A stretch of DNA of 63,699 bases, taken from Propionibacteriaceae bacterium (GTDB taxonomy: Bacteria; Actinomycetota; Actinomycetes; Propionibacteriales; Propionibacteriaceae). The notes under the pieces are model-generated. The model was not told the DNA's origin. It saw nothing but the letters and a program-made list of their open reading frames with translations, and did no database searches. The stretch is taken from NCBI GenBank assembly GCA_030532575.1, contig JAUNKV010000013.1, positions 1 through 63,699 of the forward strand, given 5' to 3'. This document shows positions 33,999 through 41,760 of the stretch, in pieces (positions within the stretch are counted from its first letter, which is position 1; the number at the start of each line of letters is the position of its first letter). A program made the position numbers and the translations under genes.

Positions 33999-34177
33999 CC
34001 GCTGGTCGAGCCGGTTCCGGAGCTCTGCGGAGGAACCGTGTCGAGACCCCTGGCATCCGGTGCTGGGGCTTGGGCTCTGAGTGGGGATGGTCTGGCCCCA
34101 AGTCCCTGCGCAAGGTCACCAGGTCTCGAGCCGGGATTCCCTGGCTGTCGCATCGGGACTCCCGGCTCGACCAGCGG
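33999..34177. repeat. dispersed palindromic repeat, copy A
   Basis: The 179-base unit is bounded by perfect 14-base terminal inverted repeats, CCGCTGGTCGAGCC (33999-34012) and GGCTCGACCAGCGG (34164-34177). The interior matches copies B and C at the right end of the window, including the block around GGTGCTGG, the GTGGGGATGGTCTGG block and TTCCC-TGTCGCATCGGGA. No transposase is encoded. Confidence 0.85.
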
Positions 34178-34231
34178 GGAAGAAAACCCCTGGCGCCCGG
34201 TGCTGGGACTCGAGGCGAGCGGAGAAAAGAG

Positions 34232-34296
34232 ACCCCGGCCTGAGCCGGGGTGGGGAAAGGACGCCGCTTGGCCAGTGGTGGGGAAGGGACCACTGG
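34232..34296. terminator. two GC-rich hairpins near the 3' end of the response regulator gene
   Basis: ACCCCGGC/GCCGGGGT (34232-34251) and CCAGTGGT/ACCACTGG (34272-34296). No T-run follows on either strand, so termination is only probable. A third hairpin, GGCCCCGG/CCGGGGTC (34306-34329), overlaps the gene end. Confidence 0.4.
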
Positions 34297-34327
34297 GCGG
34301 AAAGAGGCCCCGGGTGGGACGCCGGGG

Positions 34328-35014
34328 TCAGCCTCGGGAGCGGGGGGTCATCAGGGCCGGATCGACCAGGCCCAGCTGGATGGCCCGGACCAGGATCTGG
34401 GTGCGGGACTTCAGGCCGAGCTTGTCACCGATGTGGGACAGGTACTGCTTGACCGATCCCTCCGAAATGAACATCTTGGTTGCAATCTGGGCGTTGGTCA
34501 TGCCCTGGCCCAGCCACAGCAGCAGCTCCTTCTCGCGCGGCGCGAGGGAGTCGGTCACGTGCTGATCCGCCGGGCCGCGACGGTTGCCCGAGATCAGGTC
34601 GCTGACCAGCTCACGGCGGACTCCCGGGGCCAGCGGCATCTCCCCGGCCAGGGCCTGCTGGATGCCCGTCAGCAGGGCCGGGCCACCGCAGTCCTTCATC
34701 AAGTACCCGGCCGCGCCAGCGCGCAGCGCCGAGACGATGTACTCTTGGGTGCCAAAAGTGGTCAGTGCGACGATACAGGCGTTCTTGTGCTTGCCGCAGA
34801 TCTCACGGATGGCATCGACCCCGGACATCTCAGGCATCTGGAGATCCATGAGCACCACATCGGGCAACAGCTCGTCGTAGGCCTCCACAGCTTCCCGACC
34901 GTTGCGGGCGTCGGCGACCACGGTGTGGTCCTCGTGACGGGACAGGAACATGCGGTAGGCCTCACGGACCATCGGGTCGTCGTCCACGACCAAAACGCGA
35001 CAAGCTTCACTCAT
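34328..35014 (-). CDS. NarL/FixJ-type response regulator
   Basis: A 228-residue two-component regulator. The receiver domain (1-120) has the acidic pocket VLVVDDDP, the phospho-acceptor Asp57 in VVLMDLQMP, the threonine in IVALTTFG and the lysine in GYLMKD. The C-terminal LuxR-type helix-turn-helix (about 160-225) reads LAPREKELLLWLGQGMTNAQ and IATKMFISEGSVKQYLSHI. It should bind DNA as a dimer when phosphorylated by the histidine kinase encoded divergently at 35359. The start at 35014 is supported by TATTAT exactly 7 bases upstream and TTGACA further up, indicating a leaderless mRNA; a start at 35023 would overlap this box. Confidence 0.92.
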   Translation of the reverse strand: MSEACRVLVVDDDPMVREAYRMFLSRHEDHTVVADARNGREAVEAYDELLPDVVLMDLQMPEMSGVDAIREICGKHKNACIVALTTFGTQEYIVSALRAGAAGYLMKDCGGPALLTGIQQALAGEMPLAPGVRRELVSDLISGNRRGPADQHVTDSLAPREKELLLWLGQGMTNAQIATKMFISEGSVKQYLSHIGDKLGLKSRTQILVRAIQLGLVDPALMTPRSRG

Positions 35015-35021
35015 GAGAGAC

Positions 35022-35053
35022 ATAATAAATGAACGTGTCATCCGGAGTGTCAA
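35022..35053 (-). promoter_or_regulatory. leaderless promoter of the response regulator
   Basis: On the reverse strand TTGACA (35048-35053) is followed by ATTTAT (17-base spacer) and TATTAT (20-base spacer), the latter 7 bases before the ATG at 35014. The strong -35 suggests good basal expression. Confidence 0.55.
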
Positions 35054-35078
35054 TGGTGAACTACGTGTCGGCCCCTGC

Positions 35079-35084
35079 TAGCAT
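35079..35084 (+). promoter_or_regulatory. possible -10 (TAGCAT) for peptide gene
   Basis: The only TAnnnT hexamer in the short divergent gap on this strand; a TGGTGA 19 bases upstream is a poor -35, so activation by the regulator would fit. Confidence 0.3.
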
Positions 35085-35134
35085 CCTGATAGTCTCGAAT
35101 CCGCCCTAGTTTCTCCCTGTTCAGGAGAAGTCCC

Positions 35135-35317
35135 ATGAAGATCCGAATCGCGGCCGCTGCCTTGACGATGGCGGCCGGTCTTTCTGTTGCGGCTGTCCCT
35201 TCGGCTGTCGCGGCTGAGCCCGCGGTGACTTCGGCAGCGGCGTCGGCGTCACAGGCGAAGCCCAGCGGCTTCTGGTGCCTGTTCCGCGTCCCTCGGATGT
35301 GTGGTTGGATTCGCTGA
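35135..35317 (+). CDS. small secreted peptide, candidate signal or bacteriocin-like peptide
   Basis: A 60-residue product. Residues 1-26 form a signal peptide: basic start, a long Ala-rich hydrophobic core and the cleavage motif AVA after a Pro-Ser turn, giving a mature peptide of about 34 residues. Its N-terminal half is Ala/Ser-rich and bland; the C-terminal 17 residues are aromatic and basic (SGFWCLFRVPRMCGWIR) with Cys48 and Cys56, which could close a nine-residue disulfide ring. CAGGAGAAG sits 6 bases before the ATG, a strong ribosome site. The gene lies between a divergent response regulator and, 41 bases downstream on the same strand, the histidine kinase, the classic place for a cognate signal peptide. 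Function is inferred from context; no homolog is recognised. Confidence 0.7.
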   Translation: MKIRIAAAALTMAAGLSVAAVPSAVAAEPAVTSAAASASQAKPSGFWCLFRVPRMCGWIR

Positions 35318-35358
35318 CCAAGATCGGAGCTTTGGGGAACTGAGAGAGGGGGGCTCTC

Positions 35359-37671
35359 GTGGGGGGGAAAACTGGGTTCGGTCCTCGCCGGTCCGTTGAC
35401 CGCTGGGTGGCGATCGGGCGACCCCTGCTGGTGGTGCTGCTGACGGCGCTCTACGTGCTGGGCATCATCGACTGGTGGGGGCACCCGGATCGTCCCGCCA
35501 TCTTCCTACTTGCGCAGCTGGCAGAGCTGGCAGCCTGCGTGGTACTGCTGTGGCGCCCCGTGCGGGGCGCCCTTCTGGCCGTGATCCCGGCCGTCATGAC
35601 CCTGATCCAAGGGTTTTTGGATGCCGATGGCATGTTGACCTGGCTGCTTCCCGCCGTCTTTGCCGCCGTCGGCAGCTTGCGCCAGGTGCTTTTGATTCAA
35701 GGAATCATCATTTCCTATGCCGTGATGCGTGTTCTCGCGCTCGGAGAAGAGTGGGCTTTCCTCTGGTTCTATCCTCTCGGAAGTGTGGCAGGTATCGCTC
35801 TTGGTTATGTCGTAAGGATATTAACTAATAGCCTAAGGCGCGGTGAGATTCAGCTCTCTGTGCTCAGTCAGGACGGCAATGCCATTCGCGGTGCGGAGCG
35901 ATTCCGGCTGGCCGGGGAACTCCGGCTGTTGGTGAGTGACCGGCTGGTGCAATCCTCTCGAATGCTCAAGGACGCCAGCGCTGAGGAGGGGGTTGCTCAG
36001 CTGCGCTCCCGGCTGGAAGGCATCCGGACCAACTGCCTGGATGCCGTAACCCGGGTGCGTGGACTGGTGGGGATGCTGCGTGAGGACCACGTGGCGCATG
36101 GGGCCGACGAGGCGATGGCCGCCCCCGTGGCCTCCCAGGTGCTGGAAGGACTGGCCAAGAAGCTGCGCTCCCAGGGCATCCAGGTGCTGCTCACCATCTC
36201 GCCGGAGGTGGACTCCCGAAACCTGGTCACCCAGCTGACCATCGCCAGGGCAGCCGAGCAGGTCTCGAGCATCGCGGCCGGGCTCCACCCGCACCACGCA
36301 GCCATCCAGCTGACCTGCGAGAAGGGCAGGACGAGGCTGCAGGTCATCGTGACCGACCCGCTGGAGGAGAAGCTGGACGAGAAGCAGAACCTGCTGCGCA
36401 TCGCCCAGCGGGCCGAGGCCCTGGGCGGGAGCGTCAGCATCAATCGGGGTGAGACCGCCTGGATGCTGGAGCTGAGCCTGCCGGACCAGCCGACCCCCAC
36501 CCCGGTCAGCCCCGAGGAGGGAAAACCCCGGGTGCGTCGCTGGGGCAGCATCATCGAGCCCATGGTGGTCTCGCTGGCCACGATGGCGGTGTTCTTCCAC
36601 AGCATCTGGTTCCGCCCCACCTCCTGGGAATACCTCTGGGAGCCCGTGGCCTACCTGGCGGTGCTGGTGCTCTACTGGTATCCCCCGGTGGGTGTGGTGC
36701 CCGCCACCTTGGCCTTCGGTGGGCTGGTGTTCTCGCCCGAGCCGCACCTGCTGCCGCTGGTGCTGGTGGTGCTCATGGGCACCTGGCGCGCGGTGCGGGC
36801 CAAGCAACCCGCCAAGCGGATCGGCCTGGGGGTGGCGGCTCTCGCCACCTTGGTGCTGCTGTGCGCCGGGACGATACTGCGCACCTTCGAGGCGGTGATC
36901 GCCATCGGCTTCCTGAGTTTCGGGATGCTCGGCTTCGCAGCCCTGGGGCACTTCATGACCCTGCGTACGGCACAGCGTGCCAGGAGCAACGAGCTGATGG
37001 AGGAGGCGCGGCGCGCCCGCATTGAGGAGCGCAACCTGCTGGCCCGGGAGCTGCACGACGTGCTGGCCCACCACCTGTCGGTGATCCTGCTGCAGTGCAT
37101 GGCCTATGGCGAGAGCGACGACCCCGCGGAGCTGATGGAGGCCCTGGAGCGCATCCAGAAATCCATCACCAGCGCCGAACAGGAACTGGTGCTGCTGACC
37201 AATGTCATGTCCGAGGAGGAGGTGGTGGAAGCGCCCGCACTGGTGCGCCCCACCTCCATCAGCAGCCAGCTGGAACGCAATCTCCTGGATGCCGGGTTCC
37301 GGCCCCGGATGCAGGTGGCCCCGGCCTGCGACGACCTGCCGCCCATCACCCAGCGCACCCTCACCCGGGTGATGCAGGAGGGGGCCACCAACATCATGCG
37401 CTACGCCCGGCGCGGCACCTCCTGCTCCTTCGACCTGCAGGTCACCCCGGCAATGGTCACCCTCGAGGTCAGCAGCTTGTTGCCCAAGCAGCAGCGCAGC
37501 TCCCAGCTCTCACTGGGTTACGGGTTGACCGGCATCCGGGAACGGGTGGACCTGTCAGGTGGGCTCTTCCACGCTGGGCCCCACAACGGGAATTGGGTGG
37601 TGCGGGTGGAGCTCCCACCCGGCGCCAGGGAAGCCGAGGTCGTCGGCGGACCCAGTCACCACAGCCGCTGA
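35359..37671 (+). CDS. fused double histidine kinase with degenerate first module
   Basis: A 770-residue protein that contains two consecutive copies of the membrane sensor plus HisKA_3/HATPase layout of NarL-type kinases. Module 1 (about 1-375): five or six helices, then a dimerisation helix where FRLAGELRLLVSDRL has Arg189 in place of the phospho-acceptor histidine, and an ATPase-like domain lacking the N-box asparagine. Module 2 (about 390-765): five or six helices, then EERNLLARELHDVLAHHLSV with His566 intact, the N-box QEGATNIMRYA and the G-box GYGLTGIRERV. So only the second half can be phosphorylated, and the first may act as built-in regulatory partner. The GTG start follows GAGAGGGGGG. 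It is 41 bases after the peptide gene and divergent from the regulator. Bases 35690-35840 are markedly AT-richer. Confidence 0.88.
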   Translation: MGGKTGFGPRRSVDRWVAIGRPLLVVLLTALYVLGIIDWWGHPDRPAIFLLAQLAELAACVVLLWRPVRGALLAVIPAVMTLIQGFLDADGMLTWLLPAVFAAVGSLRQVLLIQGIIISYAVMRVLALGEEWAFLWFYPLGSVAGIALGYVVRILTNSLRRGEIQLSVLSQDGNAIRGAERFRLAGELRLLVSDRLVQSSRMLKDASAEEGVAQLRSRLEGIRTNCLDAVTRVRGLVGMLREDHVAHGADEAMAAPVASQVLEGLAKKLRSQGIQVLLTISPEVDSRNLVTQLTIARAAEQVSSIAAGLHPHHAAIQLTCEKGRTRLQVIVTDPLEEKLDEKQNLLRIAQRAEALGGSVSINRGETAWMLELSLPDQPTPTPVSPEEGKPRVRRWGSIIEPMVVSLATMAVFFHSIWFRPTSWEYLWEPVAYLAVLVLYWYPPVGVVPATLAFGGLVFSPEPHLLPLVLVVLMGTWRAVRAKQPAKRIGLGVAALATLVLLCAGTILRTFEAVIAIGFLSFGMLGFAALGHFMTLRTAQRARSNELMEEARRARIEERNLLARELHDVLAHHLSVILLQCMAYGESDDPAELMEALERIQKSITSAEQELVLLTNVMSEEEVVEAPALVRPTSISSQLERNLLDAGFRPRMQVAPACDDLPPITQRTLTRVMQEGATNIMRYARRGTSCSFDLQVTPAMVTLEVSSLLPKQQRSSQLSLGYGLTGIRERVDLSGGLFHAGPHNGNWVVRVELPPGAREAEVVGGPSHHSR

Positions 37672-37706
37672 CGCAACAGCACAACGGCGCAGCAGACACT
37701 TCGCTG

Positions 37707-37712
37707 TATCCT
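37707..37712 (+). promoter_or_regulatory. -10 box TATCCT upstream of ffh
   Basis: Placed 36 bases before the TTG start of ffh, leaving a short leader with the GAGGGG ribosome site. Confidence 0.4.
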
Positions 37713-37748
37713 TGGCGGGCAACCGACCAACCATGAGGGGCAACTGAC

Positions 37749-39299
37749 TTGTTCGACACGCTGCAGGACCGCCTGGCCAATGTGTTCAAGGGGCTCCGCG
37801 CCAAGGGGCGCCTCACCTCGGCCGACATCGAAGCCACCACTCGCGAGATCCGGATCGCGCTGCTCGAGGCAGACGTGAACCTCGGTGTGGTCAAGGAATT
37901 CATCACCGCCATCAAGGACCGCTGCCAGGGGCTGGAGGTCAGCAAGGCGCTGAACCCGTCCCAGCAGATCATCAAGATCGTCAACGAGGAGCTCATCGCC
38001 ATCCTCGGCGGTCAGGCCCGTCCCATCCGCTTCGCCAAGAAGCCGCCAACGGTGATCATGTTGGCTGGTCTCCAGGGTGCGGGAAAGACCACCTTGGCTG
38101 GCAAGCTGGCGCAGTGGCTCAAGGAACGTAGGCACAGCCCACTGCTCGTGGCCTGTGACCTGCAGCGCCCCAACGCGGTCAACCAGCTGCAGATCGTGGG
38201 GGAGCGCGCCGGGGTGCACGTGTTCGCCCCCGAACCCGGCAACGGTGTGGGGGACCCGGTGCAGGTGGCCAGGCAGGCCATCGCCCACGCCGAGCGCAAC
38301 CTCTACGACGTCGTGGTGGTGGACACTGCCGGACGCCTCGGCATCGATGAGGTGCTGATGCAGCAGGCCGCCGACATCAAGGCCGCCGTCAGCCCCGACG
38401 AGGTGCTGTTCGTCGTCGATGCGATGATCGGCCAGGATGCGGTCAACACCGCCAAGGCTTTCGAGGAGGGCATCGGCTTCGACGGTGTGGTGCTGACCAA
38501 GCTGGACGGCGACGCCCGAGGTGGTGCCGCCCTGTCCATCGCCAGGGTCATCGGCAGGCCCATCATGTTCGCCTCCAACGGCGAGGGGCTGGGAGACTTC
38601 GACGCCTTCCACCCCGACCGGATGGCCAGCCGCATCCTCGGCATGGGCGATGTGCTCACTCTCATCGAGCAGGCCGAGCGCACCTTCGACGCCGAGGAGT
38701 CCCGCAAGGCCGCCGAGAAACTGAGCGAGGGCAAGGGGCAGTTCGGGCTGCAGGACTTCCTCGGCCAGATGCAGCAGCTGCGCAAGATGGGGCCGCTGTC
38801 CAAGATCATCGGGATGCTGCCCGGGGCCGGGCAGTTCAAGGACGCCATCAACGCCATCGACGAGAAGGAGGTGGACCGCATCGAGGCGATCATCTGCTCC
38901 ATGACCCCGGCAGAGCGTGACGACGTGGCCATCCTCAACGGTTCCCGCCGCTCCCGGATCGCCAAGGGCGCGGGCGTGGAGGTCTCGGATGTCAACAACC
39001 TGGTCAACCGCTTCGTCGAGGCCCGCACGATGATGGAGAAGATGGCAGGTGGCATGATGCCGGGAATGCCAGGCCTGCCGGGAATGCCCGGGGCAGGTCG
39101 CTCCGCCCGCAAGCAGCAGAAGCAGGGCAAACAGAACAAGCGGGGATCGAAGGTCTCCGGCAACCCTGCCAAGCGCAAGCAGCAGGCGGTGGAGCGGGCC
39201 CTCGGCAAACCCGCCCCGGCTCAGCCCCAGGTGAGCAGGCAGGAGATGGAGAACTTCGAGCTGCCCTCCGAGCTGCAGAAGATGCTCAACCAGCAGTGA
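37749..39299 (+). CDS. ffh: signal recognition particle protein Ffh (SRP54)
   Basis: A 516-residue GTPase that binds signal peptides and SRP RNA. The N domain begins FDTLQDRLANVFKGLRAKG; the G domain has LAGLQGAGKTTLAGKLA, DLQRPNAVNQL, DTAGRLGIDE and TKLDGDARGGAAL; the Met-rich M domain (about 300-430) has MQQLRKMGPLSKIIGMLPG and the SRP-RNA motif SRRSRIAKGAG. The C-terminal tail after MMPGMPGLPGMPG is basic and Gln/Lys-rich, common in actinobacteria. The start is a TTG; GAGGGG lies 8 bases upstream and no ATG or GTG fits the family N-terminus. Confidence 0.96.
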   Translation: MFDTLQDRLANVFKGLRAKGRLTSADIEATTREIRIALLEADVNLGVVKEFITAIKDRCQGLEVSKALNPSQQIIKIVNEELIAILGGQARPIRFAKKPPTVIMLAGLQGAGKTTLAGKLAQWLKERRHSPLLVACDLQRPNAVNQLQIVGERAGVHVFAPEPGNGVGDPVQVARQAIAHAERNLYDVVVVDTAGRLGIDEVLMQQAADIKAAVSPDEVLFVVDAMIGQDAVNTAKAFEEGIGFDGVVLTKLDGDARGGAALSIARVIGRPIMFASNGEGLGDFDAFHPDRMASRILGMGDVLTLIEQAERTFDAEESRKAAEKLSEGKGQFGLQDFLGQMQQLRKMGPLSKIIGMLPGAGQFKDAINAIDEKEVDRIEAIICSMTPAERDDVAILNGSRRSRIAKGAGVEVSDVNNLVNRFVEARTMMEKMAGGMMPGMPGLPGMPGAGRSARKQQKQGKQNKRGSKVSGNPAKRKQQAVERALGKPAPAQPQVSRQEMENFELPSELQKMLNQQ

Positions 39300-39485
39300 T
39301 CGGTTAAGAGGGTGCGCGAATAGGCGGAATCTACTGCGGTCGCCCTGGTGACCCCCTGGCTGCGTTGTCCTCCTCGAACGCACGCTCCAGTGCGATCTTC
39401 GTCGTCTGCCTTGCCAGGAACCCACCATGACGATCCTCGTGACGATCCCACCTCACCGCGCACCCTCCAAGGGCACGCTCGGGCG

Positions 39486-39491
39486 TAGGCT
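39486..39491 (+). promoter_or_regulatory. -10 box TAGGCT for leaderless amidohydrolase mRNA
   Basis: Seven bases lie between it and the ATG at 39499. Confidence 0.5.
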
Positions 39492-39498
39492 GTCAGGC

Positions 39499-40572
39499 AT
39501 GGCAACGCAGTCCCTACACATCCACGGCACCTTCATCCCGGAGAACGAACCACGCGAGATGTGGATTCGCGACGGTGTGCTCACCGACACCCCGCAGCCC
39601 GAGGCCCGAACCGTGGCGCGAAACGCCTTCATCGTCCCTGGCCTGGTGGACGCCCACTGCCACATCGGGCTGGGAGAACAGGGGGAGGTCAGCCGCGAGG
39701 TGATCCTGGCCCAGGCCCGGGCCGACCTGGCAGCGGGCACCATGCTGGTGCGAGATGCCGGATCGGCTTCCGACACGCGCTGGGTGCAGCAGGACGAGAC
39801 CCTGCCCAGGCTGGTGCGCTCCGGCCGTCACGTTGCCCGGACCAGGCGCTACATCCGGCACCTGGCCGTGGAGGTGGAGCCGGAACAGCTCGTCGAGCAG
39901 GTGCGCCACGAGGCCCGTGACGGTGACGGCTGGGTCAAGCTGGTGGGGGACTGGATCGACCGCACAACGGGAGACCTCGAGCCCTCGTTCCCGGTAGCGG
40001 TGGCGGCCCGGGCCATCCAGGCTGCCCACGAGGAGGGAGCCCGGGTGACGGCCCACTGCTTCGGGGAGCAGGCGGTGGCTGAGCTGGTGGCCGCCGGGAT
40101 CGACTGCATCGAACACGGTACCGGGATGAGCGACGAGGTGATCACCGAGATGGTGCGGCGCGGCACCGCGTTGGTGCCGACCATCATCAACCTCAACCGG
40201 TTCCCGCAGTACGCCGAACCGGGCCGGGAGAAGTACCCTCGGTTCGCCGCCCACCTGATGGAGCTCTATCACAGGAGGTACGAGACCATCGGCAAGGCCA
40301 TCGAGGCCGGGGTCCCGGTGTGGTCCGGGACGGATGCCGGAACCGTCGTGCCCCACGGGCAGATCCTCTCCGAGGTGGGGGAGCTGGCCCGCCTCGGGGG
40401 AGCCGAGTTCGCGGTCAAGGCCTCCAGCTGGGGAGCCAGGCAGTGGCTGGGGGCGAGCGGGCTGGAAGTCGGCGCCAGTGCTGACCTCATCGTGATGCAC
40501 GCCGACCCCAGGGCGGACCTGGCCGAGCTGCGACGACCCATCGCCCGCATCCTACGCGGCAGGGTGCTGTGA
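39499..40572 (+). CDS. amidohydrolase superfamily protein
   Basis: A 357-residue TIM-barrel metal hydrolase. Motifs: the metal-binding HxH in VPGLVDAHCHIGLG (about residues 46-60), the strand-5 histidine in ARVTAHCFGE, the strand-6 histidine in GIDCIEHGTG and the catalytic aspartate in PVWSGTDAGTVVPHG. The C-terminal strand GASADLIVMHADPRAD is the closing beta-sandwich motif. The lysine that would be carboxylated is possibly K138 in WVKLVGDW. This resembles the imidazolonepropionase/prolidase-like subgroup (Xaa-Pro or cyclic amide hydrolases); the substrate is unknown. The start was chosen for the TAGGCT box and family length; an ATG at 39427 would overlap the promoter. Confidence 0.85.
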   Translation: MATQSLHIHGTFIPENEPREMWIRDGVLTDTPQPEARTVARNAFIVPGLVDAHCHIGLGEQGEVSREVILAQARADLAAGTMLVRDAGSASDTRWVQQDETLPRLVRSGRHVARTRRYIRHLAVEVEPEQLVEQVRHEARDGDGWVKLVGDWIDRTTGDLEPSFPVAVAARAIQAAHEEGARVTAHCFGEQAVAELVAAGIDCIEHGTGMSDEVITEMVRRGTALVPTIINLNRFPQYAEPGREKYPRFAAHLMELYHRRYETIGKAIEAGVPVWSGTDAGTVVPHGQILSEVGELARLGGAEFAVKASSWGARQWLGASGLEVGASADLIVMHADPRADLAELRRPIARILRGRVL

Positions 40573-40654
40573 GGTGCCAGGTTGCGGTGATGTGTCGAAA
40601 AATGAGGAGGCGAGCTTGTTGACAAACATCATCGATCACGGGATTCTTGGCTCT

Positions 40655-40668
40655 TGGGAGCGCTCTCA
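40655..40668. promoter_or_regulatory. LacI-family operator palindrome
   Basis: TGGGAGCGCTCTCA is a 14-base near-perfect palindrome with a central CG, the standard LacI/GalR operator shape. It lies 20 bases before the lacI-type start, consistent with autoregulation of the operon. Confidence 0.7.
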
Positions 40669-40688
40669 CACCTTGGACGGAGGATGCA

Positions 40689-41729
40689 ATGGCTGCGAAC
40701 AATCCGGCCCCCACGCTGGATGACGTCGCCCGCGTGGCGGGTGTCTCCCGCGCCACCGTCTCCCGGGCGGTGCGCGGCGGACACCGCGTGAGCAACCAGG
40801 CCCAGCAGGCCATCGAGGCCGCCATCCAGCAGCTCGGCTACGTGCCGAACCAGGCAGCCAGGTCCTTGGCCCTCAGGCGCTCCAACACCATCGCCGTCAT
40901 CGTCTCCGAGCCCCACCGCAGGGTCTTCCACGACCCCTTCTTCTCCAACTCCGTGGCGGCCATCGCCGAGCGCCTGGAGGAGACCGACCAGCACATGGCG
41001 CTCTACCTGTCCTACGGGAGCTTTCGCCGCAAGCTGGAGGAATACCTCGTGGGTGGGCATGTCGATGCGGTGCTGGTGGTCTCCCACCACGACGAGGACC
41101 GCCTGCCCAGCCTGCTGGAACGGGTGGGCCGCCCCTGCATGTTCCTCGGCCGCCCCGCAGCCGAGCCACGCACCGACGGTGGCTTCTCCGTGGCGCAACG
41201 TTTCGTGGACGTGGACAACGTCGCAGGTGGTCGGGCCGCAGGGGAACACCTGGTGGCCCAGGGCTGCCGTCGCATCGCCACCATCTCCGGCCACATGGAC
41301 ATCGCCTCCGCCAGGGAACGCCACAAGGGATTCTCGGCCGCGTTGGCCGAGGCCGGGCTGGAGCCGGTCGCGGTGCTCCACGGCAACTATGAGCCGGAAT
41401 CCGGTAGCTCATGTGCCCGGGAACTGCTCACCTCAGGGGTGAACTTCGACGGCCTGTTCGTGGCCTCCGACCACATGGCGGCAGCCGCGCTGTCGGTGCT
41501 GAACGAGCACGGCGTCCAGGTGCCGCGCGACGTCAAGCTCATCGGCTTCGACGACGCCGCGATCTCCCGGATGACCACCCCCTCCCTGACCACCGTGACC
41601 AACCCGTGGCGCGACCTGGCGACCGCCGCCACCGAACGCATCCTCGCCGAGATCGACGGGGCGCCACCGGCAGGACCCCTCATCCTGCAACCCGAACTGA
41701 TCGTCCGGGGCTCCACCCGCACGATCTGA
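40689..41729 (+). CDS. LacI family transcriptional regulator
   Basis: A 346-residue repressor. The N-terminal helix-turn-helix and hinge read TLDDVARVAGVSRATVSRAV and RVSNQAQQAIEAAIQQLGYV ending with the hinge PNQAARSLALRRSN; the periplasmic-binding-protein-like domain starts TIAVIVSEPHRR and has the ligand and dimer segments LIGFDDAAISRMTTPSLTTV. GGAGGA lies 6 bases before the ATG at 40689; an upstream in-frame ATG at 40647 would overlap the operator. It is followed at 31 bases by a GH36 gene and then a GH20 gene and should repress them until a sugar inducer binds. Confidence 0.93.
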   Translation: MAANNPAPTLDDVARVAGVSRATVSRAVRGGHRVSNQAQQAIEAAIQQLGYVPNQAARSLALRRSNTIAVIVSEPHRRVFHDPFFSNSVAAIAERLEETDQHMALYLSYGSFRRKLEEYLVGGHVDAVLVVSHHDEDRLPSLLERVGRPCMFLGRPAAEPRTDGGFSVAQRFVDVDNVAGGRAAGEHLVAQGCRRIATISGHMDIASARERHKGFSAALAEAGLEPVAVLHGNYEPESGSSCARELLTSGVNFDGLFVASDHMAAAALSVLNEHGVQVPRDVKLIGFDDAAISRMTTPSLTTVTNPWRDLATAATERILAEIDGAPPAGPLILQPELIVRGSTRTI

Positions 41730-41760
41730 GAACCACCACAACCACATCGAAGGAGGCCTG

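Larger units (their letters stand above)
33987..34327. other. gene-free stretch with repeat element and hairpins
   Basis: These 341 bases between ftsY and the regulator contain copy A of the dispersed repeat (33999-34177), a truncated echo of the same repeat (34189-34212) and three GC-rich hairpins towards the regulator. No coding capacity is supported. Confidence 0.7.
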
